Part shown: piece by piece, positions 21,294 through 32,250 of the stretch | Position numbering within the stretch: position 1 is the first letter of the stretch | Layout: every line of letters begins with the position of its first letter | Assembly (NCBI RefSeq): GCF_902167145.1 | Contig: NC_050097.1 | Location: forward strand, 42,950,095-43,014,094 | Direction of reading: 5' to 3' | Length of the DNA: 64,000 nucleotides | Source of the DNA: Zea mays | Taxonomy: Eukaryota; Streptophyta; Magnoliopsida; Poales; Poaceae | Notes under the pieces: model-generated | The model's input: only the letters and a program-made list of their open reading frames with translations | Databases searched by the model: none | Told to the model about the DNA's origin: nothing | Made by a program: the position numbers and the translations under genes

Positions 21294-21936
21294 TTCCTTT
21301 TGTGTCTTTTTGCTGAAGATTATCCTTTCTGCTTGTAAAAATCAGCATGATGCCATCTGCCTTATGCTTTGGAGGTCAGCATTATGTCATCAATATTATG
21401 CTTCAGAGGTCAGCATGTATTTTGTCTTTTGCAGCTGAGTTCACAATCCATCCATATCTTGCTAGGTAGTGTAATTTATTTGCTCTGCGACTGATTGGAC
21501 ATTTGATGGATGTTCTCTGTCTAGTCTTCACGTCGCTTCTGTCGGCCATATTTTGTACTTCACTAGCTATTTTTGGCTCTCCTCTGATCCTTACTGATAT
21601 CTCATTTTTGTCTTGAGGTATTCACTGCGTGCCCTGCACGGATGTGACCGTTTTGAGAAATATACTGATAATTCCTGGGCGTCCCCCCCCAATGGGTGTG
21701 GGCAAGGGACGGCTTGGTACGCTGAGTGTTTTAGTCGGCTGCTTCCGAGTAGTAATGTGATGTGACGGCGGGTGTAATCATATCTTTCGCGCTGTTGACT
21801 GGAGTCCCAATGGGTGTTGTGTTGCGTGAAACGGCGTCAGCCGCCTGACGTGTCTTCAGACGGGTTGAAGTGCTTATTGAATGCTTTGTGACTGTTCAGT
21901 GACCGCGGTTGGAGGTGAACGGTTGCCTTCTCCTTC

Positions 21937-21944
21937 TATAAATA
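21937..21944 (+). promoter_or_regulatory. TATA box of an antisense transcript in D
   Basis: TATAAATA is followed by a pyrimidine-rich leader with CTCTTCTCTCC-like tracts and an ATG in good context (CACCATGGGC) at 22025. It lies on the strand opposite to gag-pol of D. Confidence 0.55.
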
Positions 21945-22024
21945 ATGTCGTTGTCTCTCCGGTTTTTTCACATCTCTTGTTGTTCTCTATTGCTTGTCTT
22001 TCTTCTCTCCCTTTCGCTTCCACC

Positions 22025-22507
22025 ATGGGCAAGAACAACAAGCGCAAGCGTGAGCCAACTCCTCCATCGGAGGATTTTGGTGACTCGGTGTACTTAGAGG
22101 AGGAGTTCTCCTCTGAGTCTGAGGGGTCTCCGGCTCCCATCCCCCTGTGTGAGTCGTCTGACGACTCAGACGACTCCCAGGGGCTCGCGGCGGAGGTCTG
22201 GACGTACATCCGGGCTGTCGAGCGCTCCAGGCTCGAGGGCTCGGATGAGTCGGAGTACTCCTCGGCTGAGGAGGACTCGGACGGTGGCGGCAAGGACGAG
22301 GACGACGACGACGACGACGACGACGAAGGCGGTGGCGACGGTGATGGTGACGGCAGCGGCAGGGGCGCAGGGGCGGCAGCAAGGACGGTGACGGCGGCGG
22401 CAGAGGCAGCACCAGGGGCGGCAGCGGCGGAGGCAGCACCAGGGGCGGTAGCGGCGGCGGCAGCAACAGGGCCAGTGGCTAGACGCCACTGGTCTTTTAG
22501 ATGTTAG
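22025..22507 (+). CDS. Antisense acidic ORF of element D
   Basis: This 160-codon ORF starts at ATG 22025 in a strong plant context 80 nt after a TATA box. It begins MGKNNKRKREPTPPSEDFGD, a basic nuclear-type start, then Ser/Glu-rich and Asp-rich stretches including an Asp run encoded by a GAC microsatellite (about 22300-22325), then Gly/Ala-rich repeats (EAAPGAAAAEAAPGA). I recognise no domain. It is antisense to the retrotransposon genes and upstream of the larger antisense gene. Low complexity makes the C-terminal half uncertain. It could be a first exon of a longer transcript. Confidence 0.45.
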   Translation: MGKNNKRKREPTPPSEDFGDSVYLEEEFSSESEGSPAPIPLCESSDDSDDSQGLAAEVWTYIRAVERSRLEGSDESEYSSAEEDSDGGGKDEDDDDDDDDEGGGDGDGDGSGRGAGAAARTVTAAAEAAPGAAAAEAAPGAVAAAAATGPVARRHWSFRC

Positions 22508-22797
22508 TATAGTATAGTTAGAATAATGTAGTAGTATTTAGTATTGTAGAGTAGTATAGTGTGGTGTAATGTAATGTAGTACTAGTAATAGGGAAGTATC
22601 AACTCATAAAGAGTTGATTTGTAAGTATGTTATCTTCCCCTTAATGAATGAAATGATGTTGGTTTCTCTGTGATTATTACTCTCTGATATTTATAACTCG
22701 AAGTTCTTGAATCATTCTTCTTTCCAGCTTTTTCGTGAAGTTGATTCCCTTGAGACAGTAAGTGAATAATTCGGGCATCATGCTGATGCTTTTTTAG

Positions 22798-23185
22798 AAG
22801 TAGCCGCCGAGCGACTTGTAGATGATGTCAGAGAGCTTTTAGAGATAACTGCCGAGTAACTTGAAGATGACGTCGGCGCCTTAGAGATAACTCCCGAGCG
22901 ACTGAACACGATGTCGGTGTTTTAGAGGTAACGCTGAGTGACTGGAGGGCGACGTCAGTGTTCTAGAGGTAACGCCGAGCGATTTGAAGGCGATGCCGGC
23001 GTTTTAGAGGTAACGCCGAGTGACTGGAGACAATGTCAGCGTTTTAGAGGTAACGCCGAGTGATAGCAGGCTGCGTGGGCCACTTTGAGGATGATAGCCG
23101 AGTGATGAGGTGGCGCACCGGTGTTCTGGAAATATCTGCCGGGTGATCACGTGGCACGCCGGTGTTTTGGAAATAACCGCCGGGT
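22798..23185. repeat. Tandem array, about 41-bp unit, between the antisense genes of D
   Basis: Copies start at TAACGCCGAG or variants at 22846, 22888, 22929, 22970, 23011 and 23051. More diverged copies lie on both sides (about 22801, 23094, 23135, 23173). The unit contains GAGTGACTGGAG and GATGTCAGCGTTTTAGAGG. Spacing is 40-43 bp. The rest of 22508-23342 has no credible gene. Confidence 0.8.
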
Positions 23186-23342
23186 ACTGACTGTGCACTT
23201 TTTGAAACGGTATCTGGCTCGGGAATATCCCATAAATGCTGCGCTTTTAGCCGCCTCTGCTTTCCGTGCCCTAGTTCTTGCTCTCTTGCTTCCAAATCCT
23301 CTCTGCAATTCGCCTCCCACTCTGCTCGCCGGTAGAATCGAG

Positions 23343-26300
23343 ATGGCGCCCAAGAGGAAAGTCTCGAGTTCGTCTGCTGTGGTGATTCCTTCAATCGACC
23401 CCAACAGCCAACTGCCTTTCGCAGGTAACCACATGTCTGTCATCTCTGAACCCGAGCTCCTCCATCTCGTGTCCATCGGGGTTCTTCCTCCGCGAGAACT
23501 CTGCTCTTGGCGGATTTGCCATGGGGTTACTGTCCCAACTGAGGATACCCATGAGTCCGTTGTTTATGCTCCTTTCCTTCTCCGCGGTCTTGGCCTTCCT
23601 ATTTCTCCCTTTTTCCGCGGCCTCCTTGATTTCTACCATCTCAACTTGACCCATCTAAATCCCAATTCTATCCTGCAAATCTCCATTTTCGTTCATTTAT
23701 GTGAGGCCTTTCTTGGCGTGCTGCCGCATTTCGGTCTGTGGAAGTACTTGTATCACTGTCGCCCTGGGATGGCCGGGGGACAACATCAATTGGTTGGGGT
23801 GCCAGCTTGGAGATGCGCCGCGGGAGGAAGACTGAGTATCTCGAGATCCCTCTCAAAGACAGTATCAAGGGATGGTGCTTGGAGTGGTTCATAGTTGAGA
23901 ATTACGGGAATTCTCTCCCCTCCCGGTCGGGAAGACAGCCGGATGTTCGCACCCCAAGCTGGACTGAGTCTCCCACAGATCAGGAGGTAGCTGAGGCAGG
24001 TGCGTTGTTAGCTGAGGTTGGATTGCTGAAAGAGAGGGGCCTGACTGCTGAAGCTGTGGTTGCTGATTTTGTCTTCAAGAATATTCAGCCATTGAAAGAC
24101 AGGGCATACCCAGCTTATCTGTATCGAGGGCTAGCCGACTCAACTCGGGTTACCAACAGAAGAATTCCATCTGCCGACTTGGTGAGCCGACTTGAGATGA
24201 TCCTTAGGGGCAAAGTGTCAAATGTTGGTGCTCCAGTGGCATACTCGGCCTGGAACCTGCCTCCTCCCAAAGCCTTCACCCTTTTTGTGTCGAATTCACC
24301 TGTCACTGATGGCAGTTTGGGCCTTAGAGTGCGACCCTCTGCTGAAGAAGTTAGTGCCTTGGTTGCCTCGCTTGGGGAGATTCCTGATGATGAACGGCAG
24401 GTCCATTTTGAGGTGCCCTTGAACCCTAGTGATGCAGAGATAAGCGCTATGCTTGATTTGCTGGCTGAGGATTCTTCCGACGCTGCTCCTGCTGGGGCGT
24501 TGGTAGTGGCACCCCTCCCAGAGGCTGATACAACTTTGGATACTCAGAAGCCTGTCAGTACTCGCCCGAGGCGCCCCTGCCGAGCCAGTCAACCTGATCC
24601 TTCTGCTGATGAGCAGAAAAAGAAAAAGAGACGCCTTCGGCGAGTATCCAGTTTGGATCGGGATGTTGGTACCTCAGTTCCTGCTGCTGAAGAAATGTCT
24701 GCGACTGAATTTGCTGATGCTGAACCCAATGGGTGTACCCAATCCGCTGCTGATCCCAATGTGGGTGCTCCTTCTGTTGCTGAACCCAATGGGTGTGCTG
24801 CTTGTGTTGCCAATGTGGACGATGAGGAGGAGGAAGATGAAGTTCCTTTGACTCGGAAAAATAGTCGACAGTTCATCGCCAGCGGTGAAAGTAGTGGAGT
24901 TCCCTCTCCTGCTTTGTCTGCTCTCATTGGCCTGCAAGAACTGTCCCTGGCCAATTTTGATCGGGCTCTTGAGGATATGGTTCCAGAGGATTTGTTATCG
25001 GAGCCAGTGGATGATGGTGTGATGGAAGTTTGTACTGATGTGCTAGATGCTGGGTTGAGGTCATCTCGTGCCTCGTCGACCTTGGAGCGCGATCTCGAGG
25101 GTCGGGAGACTGAATTGGATCGTTCTGGTCCCATGGAAGTAACTGAGGGCCCATCAGCCTTAGAAGTGCCTACCACAGAGAACTTGGACCCCCAGGGTGG
25201 TGTTGACACATGCCCAGCCCCCGAGGATGTTGCCGGGGATGACTTGGTTCGGGTGGGAAGTGTAAGCCACTGCCCAACCCCCGAGGGTGCTGCCGGGGAT
25301 GATCCGGCTCAAGTGGGCAGTGTAGACTATGACCCGGCCCCCGAGGGTGCCCGAGCGGGGTCTCCCTCCTGTACTTCCATGGACGTTCATGCGGGATCGC
25401 CTCCTCACTCCGGCTGTATGGTGGTGGCTCAAACCTTGGACCAGGAGGTCGCTTTAGAGGGCAGCGTCCCCGCTGACCGAGTGTTGGGCTCTGTTGTTGG
25501 CGCCGAGTTGATTCCTGCTGATTCGTTGCAAGCTGCTTCGGGTAGTGGCCTTACGCCCAGTTATCAATTGATCTCTCCTGATTTGGGAATCCCTTCGTTC
25601 TTTTCCAACCTCCAGGTACTGTGATGTATTTTAGCTTGGTTTTTACATTGTATAAGCTGCTGTCATTATGCTTATCTGTTCTCCTCATCAGGCTTTGGTG
25701 GACGGAATGGCTAGCCAGCTGAGGTTACAGGGTGCTTCTATCCCAGGAGTAGCTTCGTCGCTGGCATGTTGGAATCTAGTGTCACTTCAGCATCGTGTCT
25801 CTGAATTGGAGGCGACCAATGCTAGTTAGTGCTTTTCTTGCTTCTCTTTGTCTTCACTGTAGACTCTTTACATTCTGACCCCTTCTTGTTTGATTGTCTC
25901 TTGCTAGGTATGACTCGGCAGATTTCCACTCTTGAGGAAAAACATTCCCGAGATTAGGCTGAATTGGCCCAGCGGTGTGCTGACTTCGAGGAAAAGTACT
26001 CTCAAAGTCAGACCGAACTAACTCAGGTCTCTGCTGCCTTAGATGATGCCAATGCACTGAGTTCTTCTCTTCACGCTCATCTCAATTCTGAAAAGGTGAT
26101 TTATGAAGCTGTGCTTTTCCTTGTTGTGCTCCTATTACTTGCTTGGTTTTTGAGGTAGCTGTCTTTTGTTTGCAGGAAGAAAAACGTATCCTTGCTGCTT
26201 CTCGTGACAGTCTTGACAGATTGTATCGTGATTCTAGCAACTCGCTGACTATCCTGGAGAAGAGTCATCGCTTCACCATGGAAGAGTTGGACAACCAACG

Positions 26301-26637
26301 TTGTAAACTACAGGAATCTTCGGATGAGGTGACTCGGCTCAAGCAGCTAATGTCAGCAAAGGACGCTACCATCAAAGAACTCCGAGCTTCCAAGAAATCC
26401 ATCACCCAGGAGTTAGAAACTGCTCGACTGGCTGCCAAGGTTGCTGAAGAAACTTCTGTTACTCTCAGAGCCCAACGCGACAGAGCCATGGACAAGGCTA
26501 TTCGGGCGGGGCGAATCTTGATGAGGAGACCCGGCGTTGTTGTTCCCGAGGATATAAGGGCTGATGTGACTGCTGCCCCTGATTCCTCGAGTCGTCCTTC
26601 CTTGTCGATTGCTCCTGAGAAAAACGTCACCAAGTAG
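23343..26637 (+). pseudogene. Antisense Transposase_28-type gene of element D, four predicted exons
   Basis: ATG at 23343 (MAPKRKVSSS) follows a pyrimidine-rich leader and CATAAATG at about 23230. The N-terminal domain (LHLVSIGVLPPRELCSWR, FFRGLLDFYHLNLTHLNPNS, WCLEWFIVENYG) fits the Pfam family called putative gypsy-type transposon (Transposase_28). A one-base loss near 23796-23800 shifts the frame. Exon 1 runs to 25615, and the frame continues across introns 25616-25691, 25825-25907 and 26096-26175, all GT-AG, to TAG at 26635-26637. The C-terminal part is a coiled coil (SEKEEKR, LDRLYRDSSN). One in-frame TAG in exon 3 (after EEKHSRD) is a second lesion. Exon 1 also holds three imperfect copies of a CPAPEDVAGDD-type repeat (about 25205-25360). 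Function is unknown; antisense ORFs of this type are described in Tat elements. Confidence 0.75.
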
Positions 26638-26852
26638 GGAAACATTTTGCGTGCTTTGAGCGCGCGGTTAGCATGATCAGACATTTGTTAGAGGATGCCA
26701 TTTCAGTACTTAAGCGACATTGTTATTCTTATGTTGTTTCAGAATTCATCAGTTTGTAAGTTTGCAGTAGTAAAACGATGCGTGATGGTTTTGAAATTTG
26801 ATTGCAGGATATAGAAGTCATCCTTATATGAGTAATTGTAATCACGTCAGAT

Positions 26853-27732
26853 CGCCTTAAGTCGCTGCTGACTTAAGCCGATTGCTCCGTTGGCAGGGCA
26901 TAGTGGTCACCCCGAGTTAGGTAAGCGTGAGCATGTTGCACCGCCTTAAGTCGTTGCCGACTTAAGCCGATTGCTCTGTTGGCAGGGCATAGTGGTCACC
27001 CCGAGTTAGGTAAGCGTGAGCATGTTGCACCGCCTTAAGTCGTTGCCGACTTAAGCCGATTGCTCCGTTTAGCAAGGCATAGTGGTCACCCCGAGTTAGG
27101 TAAGCGTGAGCATGTTGCACCGCCTTAAGTCGTTGCCGACTTAAGCCGATTGCTCCGTTTAGCAGGGAATAGTGGTCACCCCGAGTTAGGTAAGCGTGAG
27201 CATGTTGCACCGCCTTAAGTCGTTGCTGACTTAAGCCGATTGCTCCGTTTAGCAGGGCATAGTGGTCACCCTGAGTTAGGTAAGCGTGAACATGTTGCAC
27301 CGCCTTAAGTCGTTGCCGACTTAAGCCGATTGCTCCGTTTAGCAGGGCATAGTGGTCACCCTGAGTTAGGTAAGCGTGAGCATGTTGCACCGCCTTAAGT
27401 CATTGCCGACTTAAGCCGATTGCTCCGTTTAGCAGGGCATAGTGGTCACCCCGAGTTAGGTAAGCGTGAGCATGTTGCACCGCCTTAAGTCGTTGGCGAC
27501 TTAAGCCGATTGCTCCGTTTAGCAGGGCATAGTGGTCACCCCGAGTTAGGTAAGCGTGAGCATGTTGCACCGCCTTAAGTCGTTGCCGACTTAAGCCGAT
27601 TGCTCCGTTGGCAGGGCATAGTGGTCACCCCGAGTTAGGTAAGCGTGAGCATGTTGCACCGCCTTAAGTCGTTGCCGACTTAAGCCGATTGCTCCGTTGG
27701 CAGGGCATAGTGGTCACCCCGAGTTAGGTAAG
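26853..27732. repeat. Tandem array, 89-90-bp unit, about 10 copies, in D
   Basis: Units start CGCCTTAAGTCG at 26853, 26942, 27031, 27121, 27211, 27301, 27391, 27481, 27571 and 27660. Each contains the inverted repeat CTTAAGTCG-TTGC-CGACTTAAG, and GGCATAGTGGTCACC. The array lies between the 3' ends of two convergent genes, the antisense gene (ends 26637) and integrase (ends 27843). The reading frame that runs through it is only a product of the repeat. Confidence 0.95.
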
Positions 27733-27842
27733 AATGCAAGTCAATTGTGAATAAATTGATTACCTTTGAAACCCCTTCTTTATTGATGACATGTTTCCAC
27801 TTTACAGAGTACATCGTCGTCCTGATAGCTTTTGAAATACAG

Positions 27843-30800
27843 CTAGGGATAAAACTTCCTGAGGTGTTCTATGTTCCAGGAGTTCCCGACTTCTGTGCCA
27901 TCCATCTGAGTGAGACGATACGATCCTGGCCGAGTGACTTCTGCTATTATGAAGGGTCCTTCCCATAAGGGTGATAACTTGTGCCGTCCCTCCCCCGTTA
28001 GAATTCGGCGGAGGACGAGATCTCCTACTGAGAAGGATCGTTGTCGCACAGCCTTGTTGTGATAGCGCCTGAGAGTCTGCTGGTACCGTGCTGATTGGAT
28101 TACCGCATTCAGCCGTTCTTCTTCAAGTATATCAATGTCCTCCAGCCTGGTGGCCTCGACTTCTGCTATGTTTTCGAAGATCAACCTTGGCGCCCCGAAC
28201 TTGAGATCAGCGGGTAGCACTGCCTCCGACCCATAGACCATGAAGAAAGGAGTATTTCCATGCAGAGCTCGGCTAGGTTGGGTTCTTAGGCTCCAAACGA
28301 CATAGGGCAACTCCCTTATCCACTTTCCTGCGAATTTTTTATTCTTATCGAAGACCTTTTTCCTGAGTGCTTCTAGTATCATCCCGTTAGCTCGCTCAAC
28401 CTGCCCGTTGGCTCTCGGATGTGCTACAGATGCATACTTGATCTGAATGCTTTTTTGCTCGCAGAAGTCGAAGAACTCTGAACTTGTGAAGTTGGATCCT
28501 AGGTCAGTTATGATGTTGTTTGGTATCCCGAATCTGAATATTATGTCTTGTATGAATTCCACGGCCTTACCTGAGGTTAAAGAAGCAATGGGCTTAAACT
28601 CTATCCATTTAGTGAATTTGTCGATTGCTACCAATACATGAGTGTATCCTCCTTGAGCTTTCTTGAAAGGTCCAATCATATCCAGTCCCCAGCATGCGAA
28701 AGGCCAGGTTACTGGTATGGTCTGCAGTTGTTGTGCTGGCAGATGTTGTTGTTTTGAAAGGTATTGGCAAGCTTCGCACTTCTGAACTAACTCGGCTGCA
28801 TCATTCTTCGTTGTTGGCCAATAGAATCCTGACCTGAAGACCTTCCCGACTAGTGTTCTGGATGCTGCATGTATTCCACATTGCCCAGCATGGACCTCCT
28901 CCAGAAGTTGCTTCCCCGTAGATGAGAGAATGCACTTCATGAGGATGCCTGACGCACCTCTTCTGTACAATGTCTCCCCAATGAGTGTGTAGTGTGTCGA
29001 CTATCTGGCAATGCGCTCGGCTGAATTCTTGTCATCTGGTTCTTCTTCATTCTTTATATACTTGATGATTGGCCTTCTCCAGTCATCAGAGTCTGACTCA
29101 GATTGATCTATAATATTACACTCTTCTGCTTGATCCGTTGAGATGCTCGGCTGTAGTATTTCTTGCACAAAGACTCCAGGTGGGACCTGAGTTCGACTGG
29201 ATCCTAGCTTGGACAATACATCGGCTGCTGTGTTCCAATCTCTTTCTACATGATGAAATTCCAGGCCCTCAAATTTGTCTTCCAGCTTTCGGACAGCAGC
29301 GCAGTACTTCCCCATTGAATCGCTTGAACAATCCCACTCTTTGTTTATCTGGCTAATGACTACCAGAGAGTCTCCGTACACCATCAATCTCATGATGCCC
29401 AATGATATGGCGATGTTCAATCCGTGGATTAGGGCTTCATACTCGGCTGCATTGTTGGAGGCCGGAAACAGCAACTGGAGGGCATATTTGAGGTGCTCGC
29501 CCCCAGGTGCGGTGAAGAGAATTCCAGCTCCTGCTCCCTGCAGCTTCAGCGAGCCATCAAAATACATTCGCCACACTTCTGCAGTCTCTGGGTTATTTGG
29601 TACTTGCTGTTCAGTCCACTCTGATACGAAATCAACCAGTGCTTGAGTTTTGATGGCAGTGCGAGGTCGAAACTCGACGTCATGAGATCCCAGCTCACAA
29701 GCCCACTTGGCTATTCGGCCAATGGCTTCCTTGTTGTGAAGAATATCCCCTATCGGAAAACCAGTGACTACTATGACTTTGTGGTCATCAAAGTAGTGAC
29801 GTAGCTTGCGGGCAGTTAGAAGTACTGCATATAATAGCTTCTGAACTTGAGGATACTTTTTCTTTGAGGGGCCCAGGACTTCACTGATGAAGTAAACAGG
29901 ATGCTGCACTGGGTAGGCATGTCCTTCTTCTGCTCGCTAGACTACCAACGCAGTGCTTACCACGTGAGTCGTGCAAGAGATATACAGTAGCAGATTTTCA
30001 GCTGGTTGAGTTGACGTAGCTAGTCGGGGTGGCTTCAGTACTGGTGGTGTTGTTAAGAATTTCTTCAGTGCATCTAGAGCCTCCTGTGCCTCTGAAGTCC
30101 ACTGAAACTTATCCACCTTCTTGAGTAGCTTGTAAAATGGTAAACCTTTTTCCCCCAGCCTGGATATAAATCTGCTCAGAGCTACCATACATCTAGTAAG
30201 TCGCTGAACCTTCTTTTGTGATCGAGGTGCTTCCATCTTCATGATAGCTTCAATCTTATCCGGATTAGCCTCAATTCCTCGGTGGCTGACAATAAACCCG
30301 AGTAACTTTCCTGCTGGTACCCCAAAAACACATTTTTTGGGGTTAAGCTTCCATCGATACCGCCTCAGACTGTTGAAAACCAGCTGTAAGTCTTCAATGA
30401 AGTTTTCCGAATTCTCCGTTTTGATTACCACGTCATCTACGTAGGCCTCCACACGCTTGCCCCAGTGATCGGCTAAACATGTTTGAATGGCTCTCTGATA
30501 AGTCGCTCCAGCGTTTTTGAGGCCGAACGGCATGGAGGTATAGCAGAAAGCACCAAACGGAGTGATGAACGCTGTTTTTTCCTCGTCTTCCTTTGCCAAA
30601 CTAATTTGATGGTATCCAGAATAGCAATCCAGGAAAGACAGCACAGAACACCCAGCGGTGGAGTCCACCACCTGATCTATCCTCGGGAGCCCGAAGGGAT
30701 CCTTCGGACAGTGCTTGTTGAGATCAGTATAGTCGACGCACATGCGCCAATCCACTTTATTCTTTTTGAGTACAAGAACAGGGTTGGCTAACCACTCGGG

Positions 30801-31380
30801 GTGTAACACCTCTCTAATAAATCCAGCCGCGACCAAGCGAGCTAACTCGGCATGAATGGCCTCTCTCTTGTCGAGCGTGAAACGACGCAGCTTTTGCCGA
30901 ATCGGTCTTGCCTGGGGATAGACCTTCAGTTCGTGCTCGGCCAGTTCTCTCGGGACTCCCGGCATATCCGCAGGTTGCCATGCGAATACATCTCGGTTAT
31001 CTTGCAGAAACTGGACGAGCGCGCTTTCCTATTTGTCATCCAGGCTGGAGCTGATGATGGCAGTCTTGCGTTCATCAGCGAACCCCAGGTTGATCCTCTT
31101 GGTTTCTTCAGTCGGCCGCATAGAGGTCGCGGCCTGAGCTTCGTTTGCCGGTACTGCGAGGTCCTCCTCAGGCTTAGAGTTTGCCTGTGCTGAAGAGACC
31201 GTCGATGACTTGGTGGTGAGGGCTGCTTGGATGGCCACTCGGAAACACTCTGCGGCGCCTTGAAAGTCGGCGCGCACAGTTATGATTCCTTGCGGTCCTG
31301 ACATCTTCAGTATCATGTATGTGTAATGTGGAATGGCCATGAATTTGGCCAATCCCGGCCTCCCGATGATGGTGTTGTAC
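27843..31380 (-). pseudogene. pol: Element D pol: protease end, RT, RNase H, aRNase H, integrase
   Basis: One minus-strand frame runs from the E insertion (31380) to a stop at 27843, broken by TAG at 31031-31029, at 29939-29937 and at 29003-29001. Order: the protease-linker motif YNTIIGRPGLAKFMA, RT (DWRMCVDYTDLNKHCPKD, YVDDVVIKT near 30425), an RNase H with HPVYFISEVL, a second archaeal-type RNase H (MYFDGSLKLQGAGAG, NNAAEYEALIHGL, NTAADVLSKLG) and integrase (zinc finger H..H..CEACQ, WGLDMIGPF, DLGSNFTS, VERANGMI). It ends with the SFSVGDLVLRR and WEGPFIIAEV C-terminal domain. Dual RNase H is characteristic of Tat. No chromodomain is present. Confidence 0.93.
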
Positions 31381-32244
31381 TGTAACACCCCAGGTGTTAC
31401 TCAGGGTGTCCACCCCAGGGTTACCCCCTTTTCACCCATTATCACATGAAGATTGAATTGGGCAAAGTATACCAAACTTGGAATTCTAGGTCCTAAGCAA
31501 GTGTAACCCACCTTGGATGTCATGCCCTAGCTTATCATGCACATCTAAGTGGGGATCTCCCAAAACCCTAAAGCAAAACCCCCATAGGCAATGGGAACCC
31601 TAATTGAAGCCATGATCAAAAGATCATGTAAACCTTATGATCATGGTTTGGGCCAAATAGAAAAGTTGTAATATACTTAATAACCTACAATTAATAGTAA
31701 GGAAGTACCCCCAAAAAGTTTTCAGAAAAGCCCTAAACAGTCCACCTAAGATTTAGCACAAGGGGAAATTCAGTTTTTGCCTAAGTACAAAAACTAACCC
31801 TTGCACAAAGACTCCACATGTTCACCTTAATCCCCTTTTCAAAACCTTTCGACCCAATTGACAAAAGGGCGCCAAATTAACCCTAGAACACCCTGGAAAG
31901 AGATGACACCTACCCTAGGGCGCTAGACACGACTTGACACCCCTTTTGTCTCGGTTCGGGCTTAGCTGACACAGCAAACTTCTCCCCTCTCTATCTCCCT
32001 ACCCCGACCATATCTCGACTTGGAACTCACAGCGAAAAGATAGGATTTGGAGCAGAGAAGCGACCGTACACAGTGACTTTGCCAAGATACGCACGCTATG
32101 GCGCTCTAATCGGCCGTTGAACCATGGCAGAAGCAAGCTTCCACGTGTTCGACGCGAGCTGGCATCCGGGGGCGCGCTCAGAGCACGCCCGTGCGCGAAA
32201 CCCCGCGCGCCCGCGGCCGCCCGTGACCACGCCCGCGCCACGGC

Positions 32245-32250
32245 TATAAA
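32245..32250 (+). promoter_or_regulatory. TATA box, E 5' LTR
   Basis: TATAAA sits in GC-rich context (CACGGCTATAAAGC). The 3' LTR copy is at 42892-42897, and F has the same box on its sense strand at 51547-51542. Confidence 0.7.

Noticed and set aside
22299..22325. GAC microsatellite as an independent feature
   Set aside because: It lies inside the antisense acidic ORF and simply encodes its Asp run.
26962..27390. 142-codon minus-strand frame with repeated QHAHAYLTRGDHY units
   Set aside because: It is a by-product of a 90-bp tandem array, whose unit length is a multiple of three; other frames are also open.
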